NCBI RefSeq assembly: GCF_016756595.1
Contig: NZ_AP023260.1
Span: 1-64,000, forward strand
DNA: 64,000 nt
Reading direction: 5' to 3'
From: Mesorhizobium sp. L-2-11
GTDB lineage: Bacteria; Pseudomonadota; Alphaproteobacteria; Rhizobiales; Rhizobiaceae
The notes beneath the pieces are model-generated. The model was not told where the DNA came from, ran no database searches, and was given only the letters and a program-made list of their open reading frames with translations. How positions within the stretch are numbered: position 1 is the stretch's first letter; every line of letters begins with the position of its first letter. The translations under genes were made by a program, and so were the position numbers. Shown here one piece after another: positions 28,464 through 36,557 of the stretch.

Positions 28464-28775
28464 GCTGAAAATGAGCGATCAACCGCCTGCACGCTACGTG
28501 GGGACGCCTACGCGCTTACATTCTTAAGGACAGCGAGCCAGTTCGCCAGATAGGCGGCTGTGTTGTCACGCGGATCATGCGCCACGCCCAGGTCGGCACA
28601 CAGGAACGATGCTGCGAGCTCGGCAACATATCCTGACAGTCAAGCCTGACGATCGTGGCTATCGCGGAATCGGAGTGTCAGGCCTCAGCGTTTTTGATCC
28701 TCGCGGGCTGGGCGGCAGCCAAGGTGAAAAAGGCCATGGCTACGCGTCGGTGGCGGCCCTAAGGCGACGTGGCGC

Positions 28776-29564
28776 TCAGCTCGGCGGCTGTTGCGCGTGC
28801 ATCCAGTCAGCGGCAGCCTGCGCTTTGCTTGCGGCGGTGAAGATCGCCCGCGCATCGTCCTTCAGCACTTTGAGCCAGGATGCCACATAGGCTGCGTGGT
28901 CAGGACGGGGATGATGCGCCAGGCCCAGATCGGCCAGGATATAGGCTGCAGCAAGTTCGGCGGTCAGTTCTTCGACTGCCAAGGCCTCGCGGGTGAAGCG
29001 TTTGGCGAAGTCTCGATCGAGCCGATGCTTAGAGCCTGTGGCATGCGCGGCCTCGTGGAGATAAGTCCCGACGTGAGCGACAGGATCGCGGAAGACATTG
29101 AAGTCCGGCAAAAAGATGTGGTCGAGATCGATGCGGTAGTATGCGGCATCGGCGCCAAAGGTAACGGGGATGCCGAGCGCACTGATGAAGGCATCGGCAT
29201 GCGGGATTCGTTCAGAGTCAGGCAGGATTGGAGCAGCGGAAGGCGTGAAGCCCTCGACCTGGGAGCTGTTGAAGACCGAGAAGGCGCGCGCGAAGAGACG
29301 TCGCTGGGGGTGCTCATCGTCGCCGACGGCATCATCGTCACCGTGGGCTGCAAATTCCTTCCAGAGCACGACGGTCGTTGCGCGTTCGCCCTTGCGGACC
29401 TGGGCGTCAAGCGCCTGCCATTGCCGGTATGTGCCCCAGGTGCCGCTTCCAAAGCCGTGAGCCTGAGCTGCGATCCAAAGAGCGAGCGTATTGACGCCGC
29501 GATAGGCCTTTCCGGAAGAGATGTTGGTTGGGCGAGCAATCGAGCTTCCATCGTGGTGCCAGGG
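28776..29564 (-). pseudogene. ardC: ardC-b, C-terminal ~90% (interrupted by element gin1)
   Basis: Reading starts at PWHHDGSSIARPTNISSGK and covers the ArdC N-domain (YRQWQALDAQVRKGERATTV), the zincin motif LHEAAHATGSKHRLDRD (HExxH) and the C-terminal HPRPDHAAYVASWLKVLKDD. The first 32 codons are missing here but lie at 42202-42297. CCAGGG (29559-29564) is repeated at 42202-42207. Removing 29565-42201 and one copy of the repeat restores a 292-residue ORF in frame. ArdC proteins protect incoming plasmid DNA from restriction; this copy cannot be made full-length while gin1 is present. Confidence 0.9.
29559..29564. repeat. gin1 insertion-site repeat, left copy (CCAGGG)
   Basis: This 6-bp sequence, coding for Pro-Trp of ardC-b on the minus strand, is repeated at 42202-42207 on the other side of element gin1. 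It is the likely crossover core. Confidence 0.8.
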
Positions 29565-29653
29565 ATAGATCGCGTCACTGAACTGTCCTGATAGTCTTGT
29601 ATGAGAGGGTAGCGCAGACGCCTTTGAGTGACCGTCAGCGTGCCTTCAGCGTT

Positions 29654-29714
29654 GCGCCGGGAGATCCGCGCAGGGCGGAGGCGTAGCCGAAGCCCGGAGC
29701 GGATTTCCCGGCGC
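29654..29714. repeat. Leader hairpin upstream of ginA1
   Basis: The arms GCGCCGGGAGATCCGC (29654-29669) and GCGGATTTCCCGGCGC (29699-29714) pair with one mismatch, 89 bp inside the element end and 31 bp before ginA1. A hairpin of unrelated sequence occupies the same place in gin2. Confidence 0.75.
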
Positions 29715-29745
29715 GGCGCCGATCCAGGCCTATTGGAGGCGTGAT

Positions 29746-30891
29746 ATGGTCGTGATCATTCGGGCTGCTCCTGGTTATCCGCCAATCCCGCCCGGCTTCC
29801 CCCTCCTCCTCTCCAATCAAATGACAATCGTGGAGCCTGCGTTCAGGTTCTTGCTCGAACAGGCGGAGTTGCGCGCGCATTCGCCGGAAACGATCCGTAC
29901 CTACGGCGAACATCTCTACGAATGGTTCGATACGCTCGAGCAATCGGAGCTGACTTGGGATCAGGTGAACGAGGGCACAATCCTCGGCTTTCGTAACCGT
30001 ATGCTGGAGGGAGTAAGTCCGCATACCGGTCGTCCATATGCACGCTCCACGATCAATGACCGCGTAGGATCAGTGTGCAGGTTTTATGCCTGGGCGCATC
30101 GCCGCAATCTGATCGAGGAACTGCCCTTCACGTTCAGGGATGCTCCCGCCGTGCGGAAAGGCCGCCAGGGCTTACTCGCGCACATTGCGGGGCGTCCCGG
30201 AGCGCAAAATGCGTTGATCGTAGCGGAATACGAAACACTTCCTCGTCCGTTGCGCGTCAGCGACCTGCACCGGCTGTTAGCCGCGCTCGACATGCCGTAC
30301 CGGTTGATCGCCGAGTGGGCGGTCACGACCGGCATGCGTCGCATGGAACTGTGTGCACTGACGGTGCGCCAGGTGCCGCGGAGTGACCGATTACACATGG
30401 ATGAGCATCCACTGGTCGGTGTCCCGCTGACAATTACCAAAGGCGGGCGGAAGCGCACCGTCTATCCGCCGCTCCGGCTAATCGATCGCTCCAACTGGTA
30501 CATCGGTGAAGATCGAGCAGCACTGATCAAGCATCTGTGCCGAAAATGTCCCGACTATAAGCCGCCGGACACCCTGTTCCTCAACCGACGAGGCGGTCCG
30601 ATCACGAAATCACGGTTGTCGGCCGCTCTTGCGCAGGGCTTCGGGGCGGCGGGGCTGGACGGGTCGGTGCACTGGCTGCGACACACGTTCGCCATGGTGA
30701 TGCTGGTCCGCCTTCAGGCCGCATCGCTGCGCGATCCGGAGATCAATCCGTTGAAGGTCCTCCAGGTGTTGCTGGGCCACGCCTCGGTTGAAACGACGGC
30801 CATTTATCTACGCTGCGTCGACATCCATGGGGACGAGGTCGCTGAGGCCATCGAGTATCTCTACGGTCAGGCGGTTGACGATGCGGGTTGA
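29746..30891 (+). CDS. ginA: Tyrosine recombinase GinA (element gin1)
   Basis: This 381-residue protein has a full tyrosine-recombinase catalytic set: Arg-I in TTGMRRMELCAL, Lys in ITKGGRKRTVYPP, HxxR in HWLRHTFAMVM, and His and Tyr in LLGHASVETTAIYLR. The N-terminal ~120 residues are the SAM-like core-binding domain. GGAGG lies 7 nt before the ATG. It resembles TnpA of Tn554-type transposons and GinA of GInt islands. It is first in a four-gene operon whose genes overlap or nearly abut. It should act with GinB, GinC and GinD to integrate and excise the element. Confidence 0.9.
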   Translation: MVVIIRAAPGYPPIPPGFPLLLSNQMTIVEPAFRFLLEQAELRAHSPETIRTYGEHLYEWFDTLEQSELTWDQVNEGTILGFRNRMLEGVSPHTGRPYARSTINDRVGSVCRFYAWAHRRNLIEELPFTFRDAPAVRKGRQGLLAHIAGRPGAQNALIVAEYETLPRPLRVSDLHRLLAALDMPYRLIAEWAVTTGMRRMELCALTVRQVPRSDRLHMDEHPLVGVPLTITKGGRKRTVYPPLRLIDRSNWYIGEDRAALIKHLCRKCPDYKPPDTLFLNRRGGPITKSRLSAALAQGFGAAGLDGSVHWLRHTFAMVMLVRLQAASLRDPEINPLKVLQVLLGHASVETTAIYLRCVDIHGDEVAEAIEYLYGQAVDDAG

Positions 30892-32647
30892 TCGCCGCCG
30901 CATCGACCGTCGGCTCGCGGACACTTATGAAGAGGTGCCTGCAATCGGATCCGGCGCCATCGTGCTGTTCCGGTATGCCAGCGGAGAAGCGACACAGAGC
31001 TTCGATCTTAGCGAGTTGGGGCTTTCCCGGCCGCTTGCCTCAGCCTACGCCGAGGCGTTCCGGCGTCATCACGCATCGGCGTCGCCGGGAACGCGCAAAC
31101 AATGCTGGATCGCCCTGAAGACCTTCGCGCGCTTCCTTGCAACGCATGATAGCGTCGTCGAGCTTCCCGATCTAACGACCGATCTGTTCGGCGGATACAT
31201 CCTATGGCTGGATGCCTTGCCGTCCCGATCGGAAAAACCATGTGCGCCGGGCCTGCGCTATAACCGTTATCAGCCGATCAAGGCGCTAACCGAGTGGATC
31301 GCGCGCCAATATCCGAAACAGTTGCCCGTTCGACCTTCCTTCCCGTTCAACCCGTTCCCTGGGCGACATGACGTCTCACCAAATCGGCATCGCCTGTCCG
31401 GGCCGCAGCTCAAAGCAATCCTGCGGGCCTGCTACGAAGAAATCGACGCGGCGTGGTCACTGTTCGAGGCGGGTAAGAGAGTTTTAGCGACGCCAGATGG
31501 CCACGAGGATCCAGACAGCCTTCCGCACACATTGCGTCTTATGAACACCTTTGGTGGCGGGGTCATGCCACCCAGGCGAGCCGTGCCCGATCATCTTGGG
31601 CGCAGGTTGCATCTATGCGGTGGTCACGATCAGCTTGAGAAACATCTCCATGCCACGTCGGACTGCCTCGCTGCATTCTACATCGCCCTGGTTATCCAAA
31701 CGGCCGGAAATGCCGATGCGCTGCGGCTGATCGATCGCGACTGTATCGAGCCGCACCCATTGGTGGAGCATCGCGTCACCATCGACTGGCGGAAGGGCCG
31801 CGCCGGTCACCGACTGAAACGGGCGCAGCGCCGCTCGTTCGATCGCCGACGCCCGTATGCGGCGCCGAATCTCATCGAGAAGCTGCTTGCGATGACCGCG
31901 CCGCTCGCAGCCCACGCGCCAGCCAGGGAAGGCGACCACCTGTTCCTCATGCGAAGCCCGTCGCACGGGATCGGCGTCATCCAGCGAACGACGCTGTACA
32001 CCGCTATCGCGCGGCTCGTAGGTCGCGCCAATGCGCGCGTCGATGCGTGGAACGCCGCGCATCCAGACCAGCCGCGTATCATGCTTCCTCCCTTCAATCC
32101 CATGATGTTCCGCGGCAGCGTCGCCATCGAGCACTATCGGGCGTCGGGCGGCGACGTCCGGGTCGCGCAAAATGTGCTCAACCACAGCGATGCCAGCCTG
32201 ACGGACCGGTATATTCGCAGCGATCAGGCGAGGAGAATCCAACACGAGACGATCGCGCGGCTGCAGGGTCTGATGCTGGCCTGGATCCAGTCAGTGCCCA
32301 CCGACCCCTCGCCGGCGGCGATCGAGAATGAGCCAGCGGAAGCGTTCGGCCATCGTTGCCTCAAGCCGTTCACAGAGCCAGACCGGCGGTGCCCCAGCTT
32401 CGGCGGCTGTCTTGCATGCCCCGGCCTGATCGTTCCGATAGACGCCGCGCATCTTGCCCGGGTGCTCTCGGCAATCGAGCAACTCCACAATGCGCGTGCA
32501 CAGGTCGATCCTCGACGATGGGCGATGCTATACAAGCCGAGCCATGATCTGCTGGTCAGCGAGATCTTGCCCGACTTCCCGGCAGAACTTCATGTGCCGG
32601 CGCGCGCGATGATGGCGGGACTGCCGCCGTTACCGGCGCTGGAGTGA
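30881..32647 (+). CDS. ginB: Large tyrosine recombinase GinB (element gin1)
   Basis: This 588-residue protein has an ATG that overlaps the end of ginA1 by 11 bp. The C-terminal recombinase domain keeps a Lys hairpin (RKGRAGHRLKRAQRRSF), an Arg-II region MFRGSVAIEHY, and His/Tyr in VLNHSDASLTDRYI. The usual Arg-I motif is replaced by TAGNADALRLIDRDC, so it may be catalytically impaired or rely on partners. A conserved Cys group near the C terminus (CPSFGGCLACPG) may bind zinc. It is similar to Tn554 TnpB in size. It works with the other Gin recombinases. Confidence 0.86.
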   Translation: MRVDRRRIDRRLADTYEEVPAIGSGAIVLFRYASGEATQSFDLSELGLSRPLASAYAEAFRRHHASASPGTRKQCWIALKTFARFLATHDSVVELPDLTTDLFGGYILWLDALPSRSEKPCAPGLRYNRYQPIKALTEWIARQYPKQLPVRPSFPFNPFPGRHDVSPNRHRLSGPQLKAILRACYEEIDAAWSLFEAGKRVLATPDGHEDPDSLPHTLRLMNTFGGGVMPPRRAVPDHLGRRLHLCGGHDQLEKHLHATSDCLAAFYIALVIQTAGNADALRLIDRDCIEPHPLVEHRVTIDWRKGRAGHRLKRAQRRSFDRRRPYAAPNLIEKLLAMTAPLAAHAPAREGDHLFLMRSPSHGIGVIQRTTLYTAIARLVGRANARVDAWNAAHPDQPRIMLPPFNPMMFRGSVAIEHYRASGGDVRVAQNVLNHSDASLTDRYIRSDQARRIQHETIARLQGLMLAWIQSVPTDPSPAAIENEPAEAFGHRCLKPFTEPDRRCPSFGGCLACPGLIVPIDAAHLARVLSAIEQLHNARAQVDPRRWAMLYKPSHDLLVSEILPDFPAELHVPARAMMAGLPPLPALE

Positions 32648-32648
32648 T

Positions 32649-34512
32649 ATGATGACCAGCGTCGCGACCGTCTCTCTGGTTCCGGGGAAGTCCGGAATGA
32701 TGGTCTCATCGACTTCGCAGTGGGACGACGATATCTGGCGCTTCGACATATCGACGCCGGGCGTTACTGACTGTGCGCGCACGATCTCCTGGTCGTTCGA
32801 CCTGCCGGACGGCACACGGTTCTCAGATCCCGCCTGGGCGGCTCTTAGGGAAACCGTCAAACGCTTCCTGTGGTCGTTGCGGATCGACCCCCCGGCGGGC
32901 AAGCGCCGTCTCGCGCCGGGTTCACTGATCAGCGTGTTTACCCAGGTCCGCGTCCTGGTCTGCTGGATGGCGGGAGAAGGCCTAACGCGCTTCGCCAAGT
33001 TCGATGCGAACGCCGCGGCCGGGTTCTTGGACGCACTGAAGGCGCGTCCGGGTCGCCGCGACCAGAAGCTGTCTGTCGGAACGCGTGCTGGATATCTGGT
33101 GACGATCGGGCGGCTCTATGCCCAGCGGGAGAAGCTCGAGGACCGGGTGCCGGACGATCTGGTCCACTTCTTGGACGAGCATCGCCCACGCAATCGCCGG
33201 ATCGATCGTGCGCAACGGGTGCTTCCATACACGCCGGACGCAGTCGCCACAGCGCTGATCGGCGGCGCGCTGCGGTTGATCGGCAAGCCCGCCGAAGAGG
33301 TGCTCGCGCTGCGCGACCTTGCGGCGAAGGCTTATCGCGAGAGGAGACTGTCTGCCCGGCCAATCCCAGCAAGGGAAGCAGCGCCGTCGGTTGGGCTCGT
33401 TCGCGTTCTCCATACTGGAGGGAGAGAATGCGCCCTGGCACCGGCCGATCTACGGGTTCAATGAGATCAACGCTCTGATAGGGCGCATCTACGACGCTTG
33501 CTTCGTCGTGATCGCCTGGCTGGTTGGCGCTCGCGTGTCGGAGATACTTGGGCTCGAGGTGGGATGTATCGAACACCATCGCAGTCCCGATGGCGGAGAG
33601 ATCAGCTATCTGCATGGGCGCGTATACAAGATGGCGACCGGAGATGGTGGTCGCCCTCATCGCTGGATAGCCCCGGAGCCCGTAGTCCGCGCCATCGAAA
33701 TACTCGAACGATTATCGGCGCCGGTCCGCAAGCAGGTGGGAAGCAACCGCCTGTGGTTGCTGACGCGCGATCCGATCCTGCTCCAGCAGCCAAGCGGCAT
33801 TCCGAACACCGGCAGCGTCGCGATGCGCTTGAACGGGGCGTTCCGCGATCTGGTCAACCTGCCCCTGCACAAAGGCAAACCCTGGCGCCTCAATACCCAT
33901 CAGGGCCGCAAGACGTTCGCCCGGTTCATCGGCAAGCGCGACCGGACCGGGCTGCACGCCCTTCAGGAACATCTGGGCCATATCAGCCGCATCATGACCG
34001 ACCACGCCTATGTGGGGACTGACTTCGAACTCGCCGAACTGATCGGCGAGGAGACGATGAAGGAAACCCGAGCGGCGCTCGAGGATCTCCTAACCGCCAG
34101 AGCGCTCGCTGGGCATGCGGGGCGCATGATCGTTCAGCGATCGCGGTTCCGGGGGCGCACAAGGGACGGCGAGCTTCGTGACTATGTGGACTTCATCCTT
34201 CGCGACTCCGGCATGGTGCTTGGTGTATGCGACTGGGGTTACTGCCTGTATCGGCGCGAATACTCGGCGTGCCATGGTGATGATCATGGCCCAAACGAAC
34301 TATGGCGCAGCCAGAGTGTCTGCGTGAACTGCGCCAACTTCGCGGTGAGCCAGCGGCATCGACCCGTCTGGGAAGATCGACGGCGTCGCAATGCCGCGCT
34401 GCTGGAGCACCCCGACTTGGACGGGGAAAGCCGGGAACTCGCTGAGCAACGAATAATCGAATGCGACGCGATCCTGAGCGAAATGGATGGAGACCTCCGC
34501 GGTGACGGCTGA
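32649..34512 (+). pseudogene. ginC: Large tyrosine recombinase GinC (element gin1), frameshifted
   Basis: Two overlapping frames (32649-33464 and 33319-34512) align end to end with the intact ginC genes of gin2 and gin3. The total span is one nucleotide over a whole number of codons; removing one base near 33340-33360 gives ~620 residues. The 3' frame keeps Arg-I (GARVSEILGLEVG), THQGRKTFARF, LGHISRIMTDHAY and the C-terminal Cys motif CDWGYCLY...CVNCANF. It is probably inactive unless recoding or a sequencing error is involved. The start lies 1 nt after the ginB1 stop. Confidence 0.82.
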
Positions 34513-34966
34513 GCGCGATGGACGATCGCCGCAACAGAAGCGTCGTGCCGGTACTGCGGCCCGGCTCCGCGCAGCGTTGGAACGGCTCATCGCCGCCCAG
34601 CCGCAAAACGGCGCGAAGCTGTCCGTCGCGGGACTCGCACGAGAGGCCGGCGTCGGGCGCAATGCAATCTACGTCAATCATCGCGATGTCGTTGCGGAGT
34701 TGCTTCTGGCGGCTTCGCATCGGATCGACGCTACAATGGCATCGAAAGAAGCGCCGGAAACCGATTGGCGCGCCGTCGCTACCGGCTTGAGAGAGCAGGT
34801 TCGCGGTCTGGCAACCGAGAATGCGAGGTTGCTTCGGCGCGCGCAGGACGCCGAACAGGCAACTGCGCGCGCCGAGAAAAGGGCAGCGAAGCTCGATGCG
34901 GACCTGCGGACGCTGCGGTCTCCCGTGCATCTGAACGGGATGAAGCCGAACACCGGCAACCGCTGA
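34487..34966 (+). CDS. ginD: GinD, small HTH/coiled-coil accessory protein (element gin1)
   Basis: The 159-residue protein overlaps ginC1 by 26 bp. Residues ~40-75 form a TetR-like helix-turn-helix (LSVAGLAREAGVGRNAIYVN, then HRDVV), followed by a coiled coil (LREQVRGLATENARLLRRAQ). It corresponds in position and architecture to GinD of GInts and to TnpC of Tn554. It probably helps assemble the recombination complex. Its TGA stop abuts the stop of the convergent ardC-c. Confidence 0.85.
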   Translation: METSAVTAERDGRSPQQKRRAGTAARLRAALERLIAAQPQNGAKLSVAGLAREAGVGRNAIYVNHRDVVAELLLAASHRIDATMASKEAPETDWRAVATGLREQVRGLATENARLLRRAQDAEQATARAEKRAAKLDADLRTLRSPVHLNGMKPNTGNR

Positions 34967-35263
34967 TCAAGCGGCCTGCTCATGCCGACTGGGTTGCTGC
35001 GCGTGCATCCAATCGGCCGCTTGTTGCGCCCAACTCGCGGCCGTGAAGATGGCGCGGGAATCGTCCTTCAACACCTTTATCCACGACGCAACATAGGCCG
35101 CATGATCGGGGCGCGGATGGTGGGCGATCCCGAGATCGACAAGGACAAACCCGCTGAGAATCTCGACGCAGCATTCCTCCGCAGCATAGGCGGCCGAACC
35201 GAACCGGCCCGAGAGATCGCGGTCAAGCCGGTGCTTCGACCCCGAGGCGTGGCCGGTCTCGTG
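34967..35263 (-). pseudogene. ardC: ardC-c, C-terminal third (interrupted by gin2)
   Basis: It reads HETGHASGSKHRLDRDLSG, then HPRPDHAAYVASWIKVLKDD, ending HEQAA. It begins exactly at the His-Glu codons of the HExxH zinc motif; a TAA triplet and non-ardC sequence precede it. The N-terminal 202 codons lie at 41534-42139. Removing gin2 plus one CTCGTG copy yields an uninterrupted 298-residue protein. The gene converges on ginD1, the same layout as ginD2/ardC-d. Confidence 0.9.
35258..35263. repeat. gin2 insertion-site repeat, left copy (CTCGTG)
   Basis: This 6-bp core (CACGAG on the coding strand, the His-Glu codons) is repeated at 41534-41539 on the other side of gin2. Confidence 0.85.
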
Positions 35264-35343
35264 TTAGGTCACATCTCCATGGCGTCCTTTCTGTCATCTC
35301 CCTGATGGGGAATCAGGACAGTTTCTACGTATGAGACGCTGCT

Positions 35344-35393
35344 CCGCCTTTCGCGGGGAGCGGGCCCGAGGGCCTGCTCCCCGCGAAAGGCGG
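35344..35393. repeat. Leader hairpin upstream of ginA2
   Basis: Perfect 18-bp arms CCGCCTTTCGCGGGGAGC (35344-35361) and GCTCCCCGCGAAAGGCGG (35376-35393) enclose an inner GGCCC/GGGCC stem. It lies ~80 bp from the element end and ~20 bp before the proposed ginA2 start. It matches the position, but not the sequence, of the gin1 hairpin. Confidence 0.88.
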
Positions 35394-35414
35394 GTCGCCC
35401 GAATTGGAGAGCCT

Positions 35415-36557
35415 TTGGCCGAGCTATTGTTCACTTCCGATGAGTTTGCACCGAACGGTATGTCAGTCCCTGGCGTGCCGATGCTCCTCGACCGAGAGAT
35501 GCGTCTGGTCGAACCGGCTTGTGCCTGGTTGCTGCACATTGCGCTCGTAAGAGGACGAACACGCAGCCGGCAGACATGGCGCACTTATGGTGAAGCCCTT
35601 TACGACTGGTGGCAGACCCTCGAAGCGAATGAGTGGATATGGGATGAGGTCGGCGTCGCGGAAATCGCTGCGTACCGAGATCGGATGCTCTTTCGACCCA
35701 GCGATCACACCGGACGGGCCTATGCCCGCAGCACCGTCAATGGTCGCCTCAGAACATTGGCTTTGTTCTATCGATGGTGTGTTGCTGCGGGTCTCACTGA
35801 TACTGCACCGTTCAACACGAGCGAACTTGCGCTGTCGCGACGTCAGCCGCAGGGATTCCTCACTCATGTTGATGCCACCGGCGGGCGACAGCTCGCCAAT
35901 GAACTGACTATCCGGCAAACCTCGGCGCTGCCAAAACCGCTGTCGCCGGTCGCGTTGCGACGCGTGATGGCTGGCCTGGGGTCTCGCGACCGTTTGATAA
36001 TCGAATGGGCTGTCACAACCGGCATGCGCCGGATGGAGGTAGCCGGATTGAGACTGCGGTCACTTCCACGATCCAGTCTGGATGCTCTGGTCGTCGTCAG
36101 AATCGAAGCCACGAAAGGGGGCAAAACGCGGACGGTTTATCCGCCATTGTCCCTGATCGATCGCACGCTCGCCTATGCGCGCGAAGAGCGAGCGGTCATC
36201 GTTCGACGAGCCAAATTGCGGCACGCCGACTACGCGGAACCAGATGCTGTCTTCCTGACGGAAGCCGGTCGCGGAATCAGTGCTCGCCGTGTCGGTGCAA
36301 TGTTCGCCGCCGCGGCCGGGACAGCAGGTGTGACGGCAAGCTTCCATGCGCTGCGACATACCTTTGCGACAGCGATGCTCCGGTTCTTGCAACGGCGGGC
36401 GCAAGACGAGCCGGAGCTCAATCCACTTCTCACCCTCCAGGTGGTGTTAGGACATGCCGATCTTTCTACGACGGCAATCTATCTGCGCGTGCTGGCGACA
36501 GATCTGACACTGGTGGAATCCTCTGTCGACGAACTTTACGGGGCTCTTCTACAATGA
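35415..36557 (+). CDS. ginA: Tyrosine recombinase GinA (element gin2)
   Basis: The catalytic residues are complete: TTGMRRMEVAGL, ATKGGKTRTVYPP, HALRHTFATAM and VLGHADLSTTAIYLR. I place the start at TTG 35415 (GGAG just upstream), giving 380 residues, against 381 for GinA1. A longer ORF from ATG 35331 would translate through the leader hairpin and is unlikely. The stop overlaps ginB2 (ATGA). It is the first recombinase of the gin2 integration module. Confidence 0.88.
   Translation: MAELLFTSDEFAPNGMSVPGVPMLLDREMRLVEPACAWLLHIALVRGRTRSRQTWRTYGEALYDWWQTLEANEWIWDEVGVAEIAAYRDRMLFRPSDHTGRAYARSTVNGRLRTLALFYRWCVAAGLTDTAPFNTSELALSRRQPQGFLTHVDATGGRQLANELTIRQTSALPKPLSPVALRRVMAGLGSRDRLIIEWAVTTGMRRMEVAGLRLRSLPRSSLDALVVVRIEATKGGKTRTVYPPLSLIDRTLAYAREERAVIVRRAKLRHADYAEPDAVFLTEAGRGISARRVGAMFAAAAGTAGVTASFHALRHTFATAMLRFLQRRAQDEPELNPLLTLQVVLGHADLSTTAIYLRVLATDLTLVESSVDELYGALLQ

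Larger units (their letters stand above)
25990..28519 (-). mobile_element. IS66-family insertion sequence, copy B
   Basis: This 2530-bp element has the same length, ends and encoded proteins as copy A at 2498-5027. It is flanked by the perfect 8-bp duplication ATTCTTAA (25982-25989 and 28520-28527). It interrupts the ardC-a remnant. Confidence 0.97.
25886..28630 (-). pseudogene. ardC: ardC-a, C-terminal remnant split by IS66 copy B
   Basis: The pieces 28630-28520 and 25981-25886 join in frame once IS66 and one 8-bp duplicate are removed. They read ELAASFLCADLGVAHDPRDN, then YLANWLAVLKNDKRAI, the C-terminal signature of ArdC-type antirestriction proteins. The sequence starts abruptly within the protein and lacks the HExxH zinc motif. 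The matching N-terminal half is probably the fragment at 42357-42953, next to the Fic gene, the two having been separated by the nested gin elements and a deletion. Confidence 0.8.

Noticed and set aside
28609..28890. Plus-strand 93-codon ORF across the ardC-a/ardC-b junction
   Set aside because: It runs antisense through two ardC pieces and has no family resemblance.
29746..34966. Interpretation of the tyrosine recombinases as a RIT (recombinase-in-trio) element or a plain Tn554
   Set aside because: RIT lacks the fourth HTH gene and its recombinases are smaller; Tn554 has only two recombinases. Three recombinases plus GinD match the GInt arrangement.
35331..35414. Upstream ATG extension of ginA2
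   Set aside because: It would translate through a perfect 18-bp hairpin and the element leader; the TTG at 35415 gives the same length as GinA1.
36005..36553. N-terminal extension of ginB2 within ginA2
   Set aside because: It is an out-of-frame shadow of ginA2; the ATGA overlap start fits the conserved operon layout.
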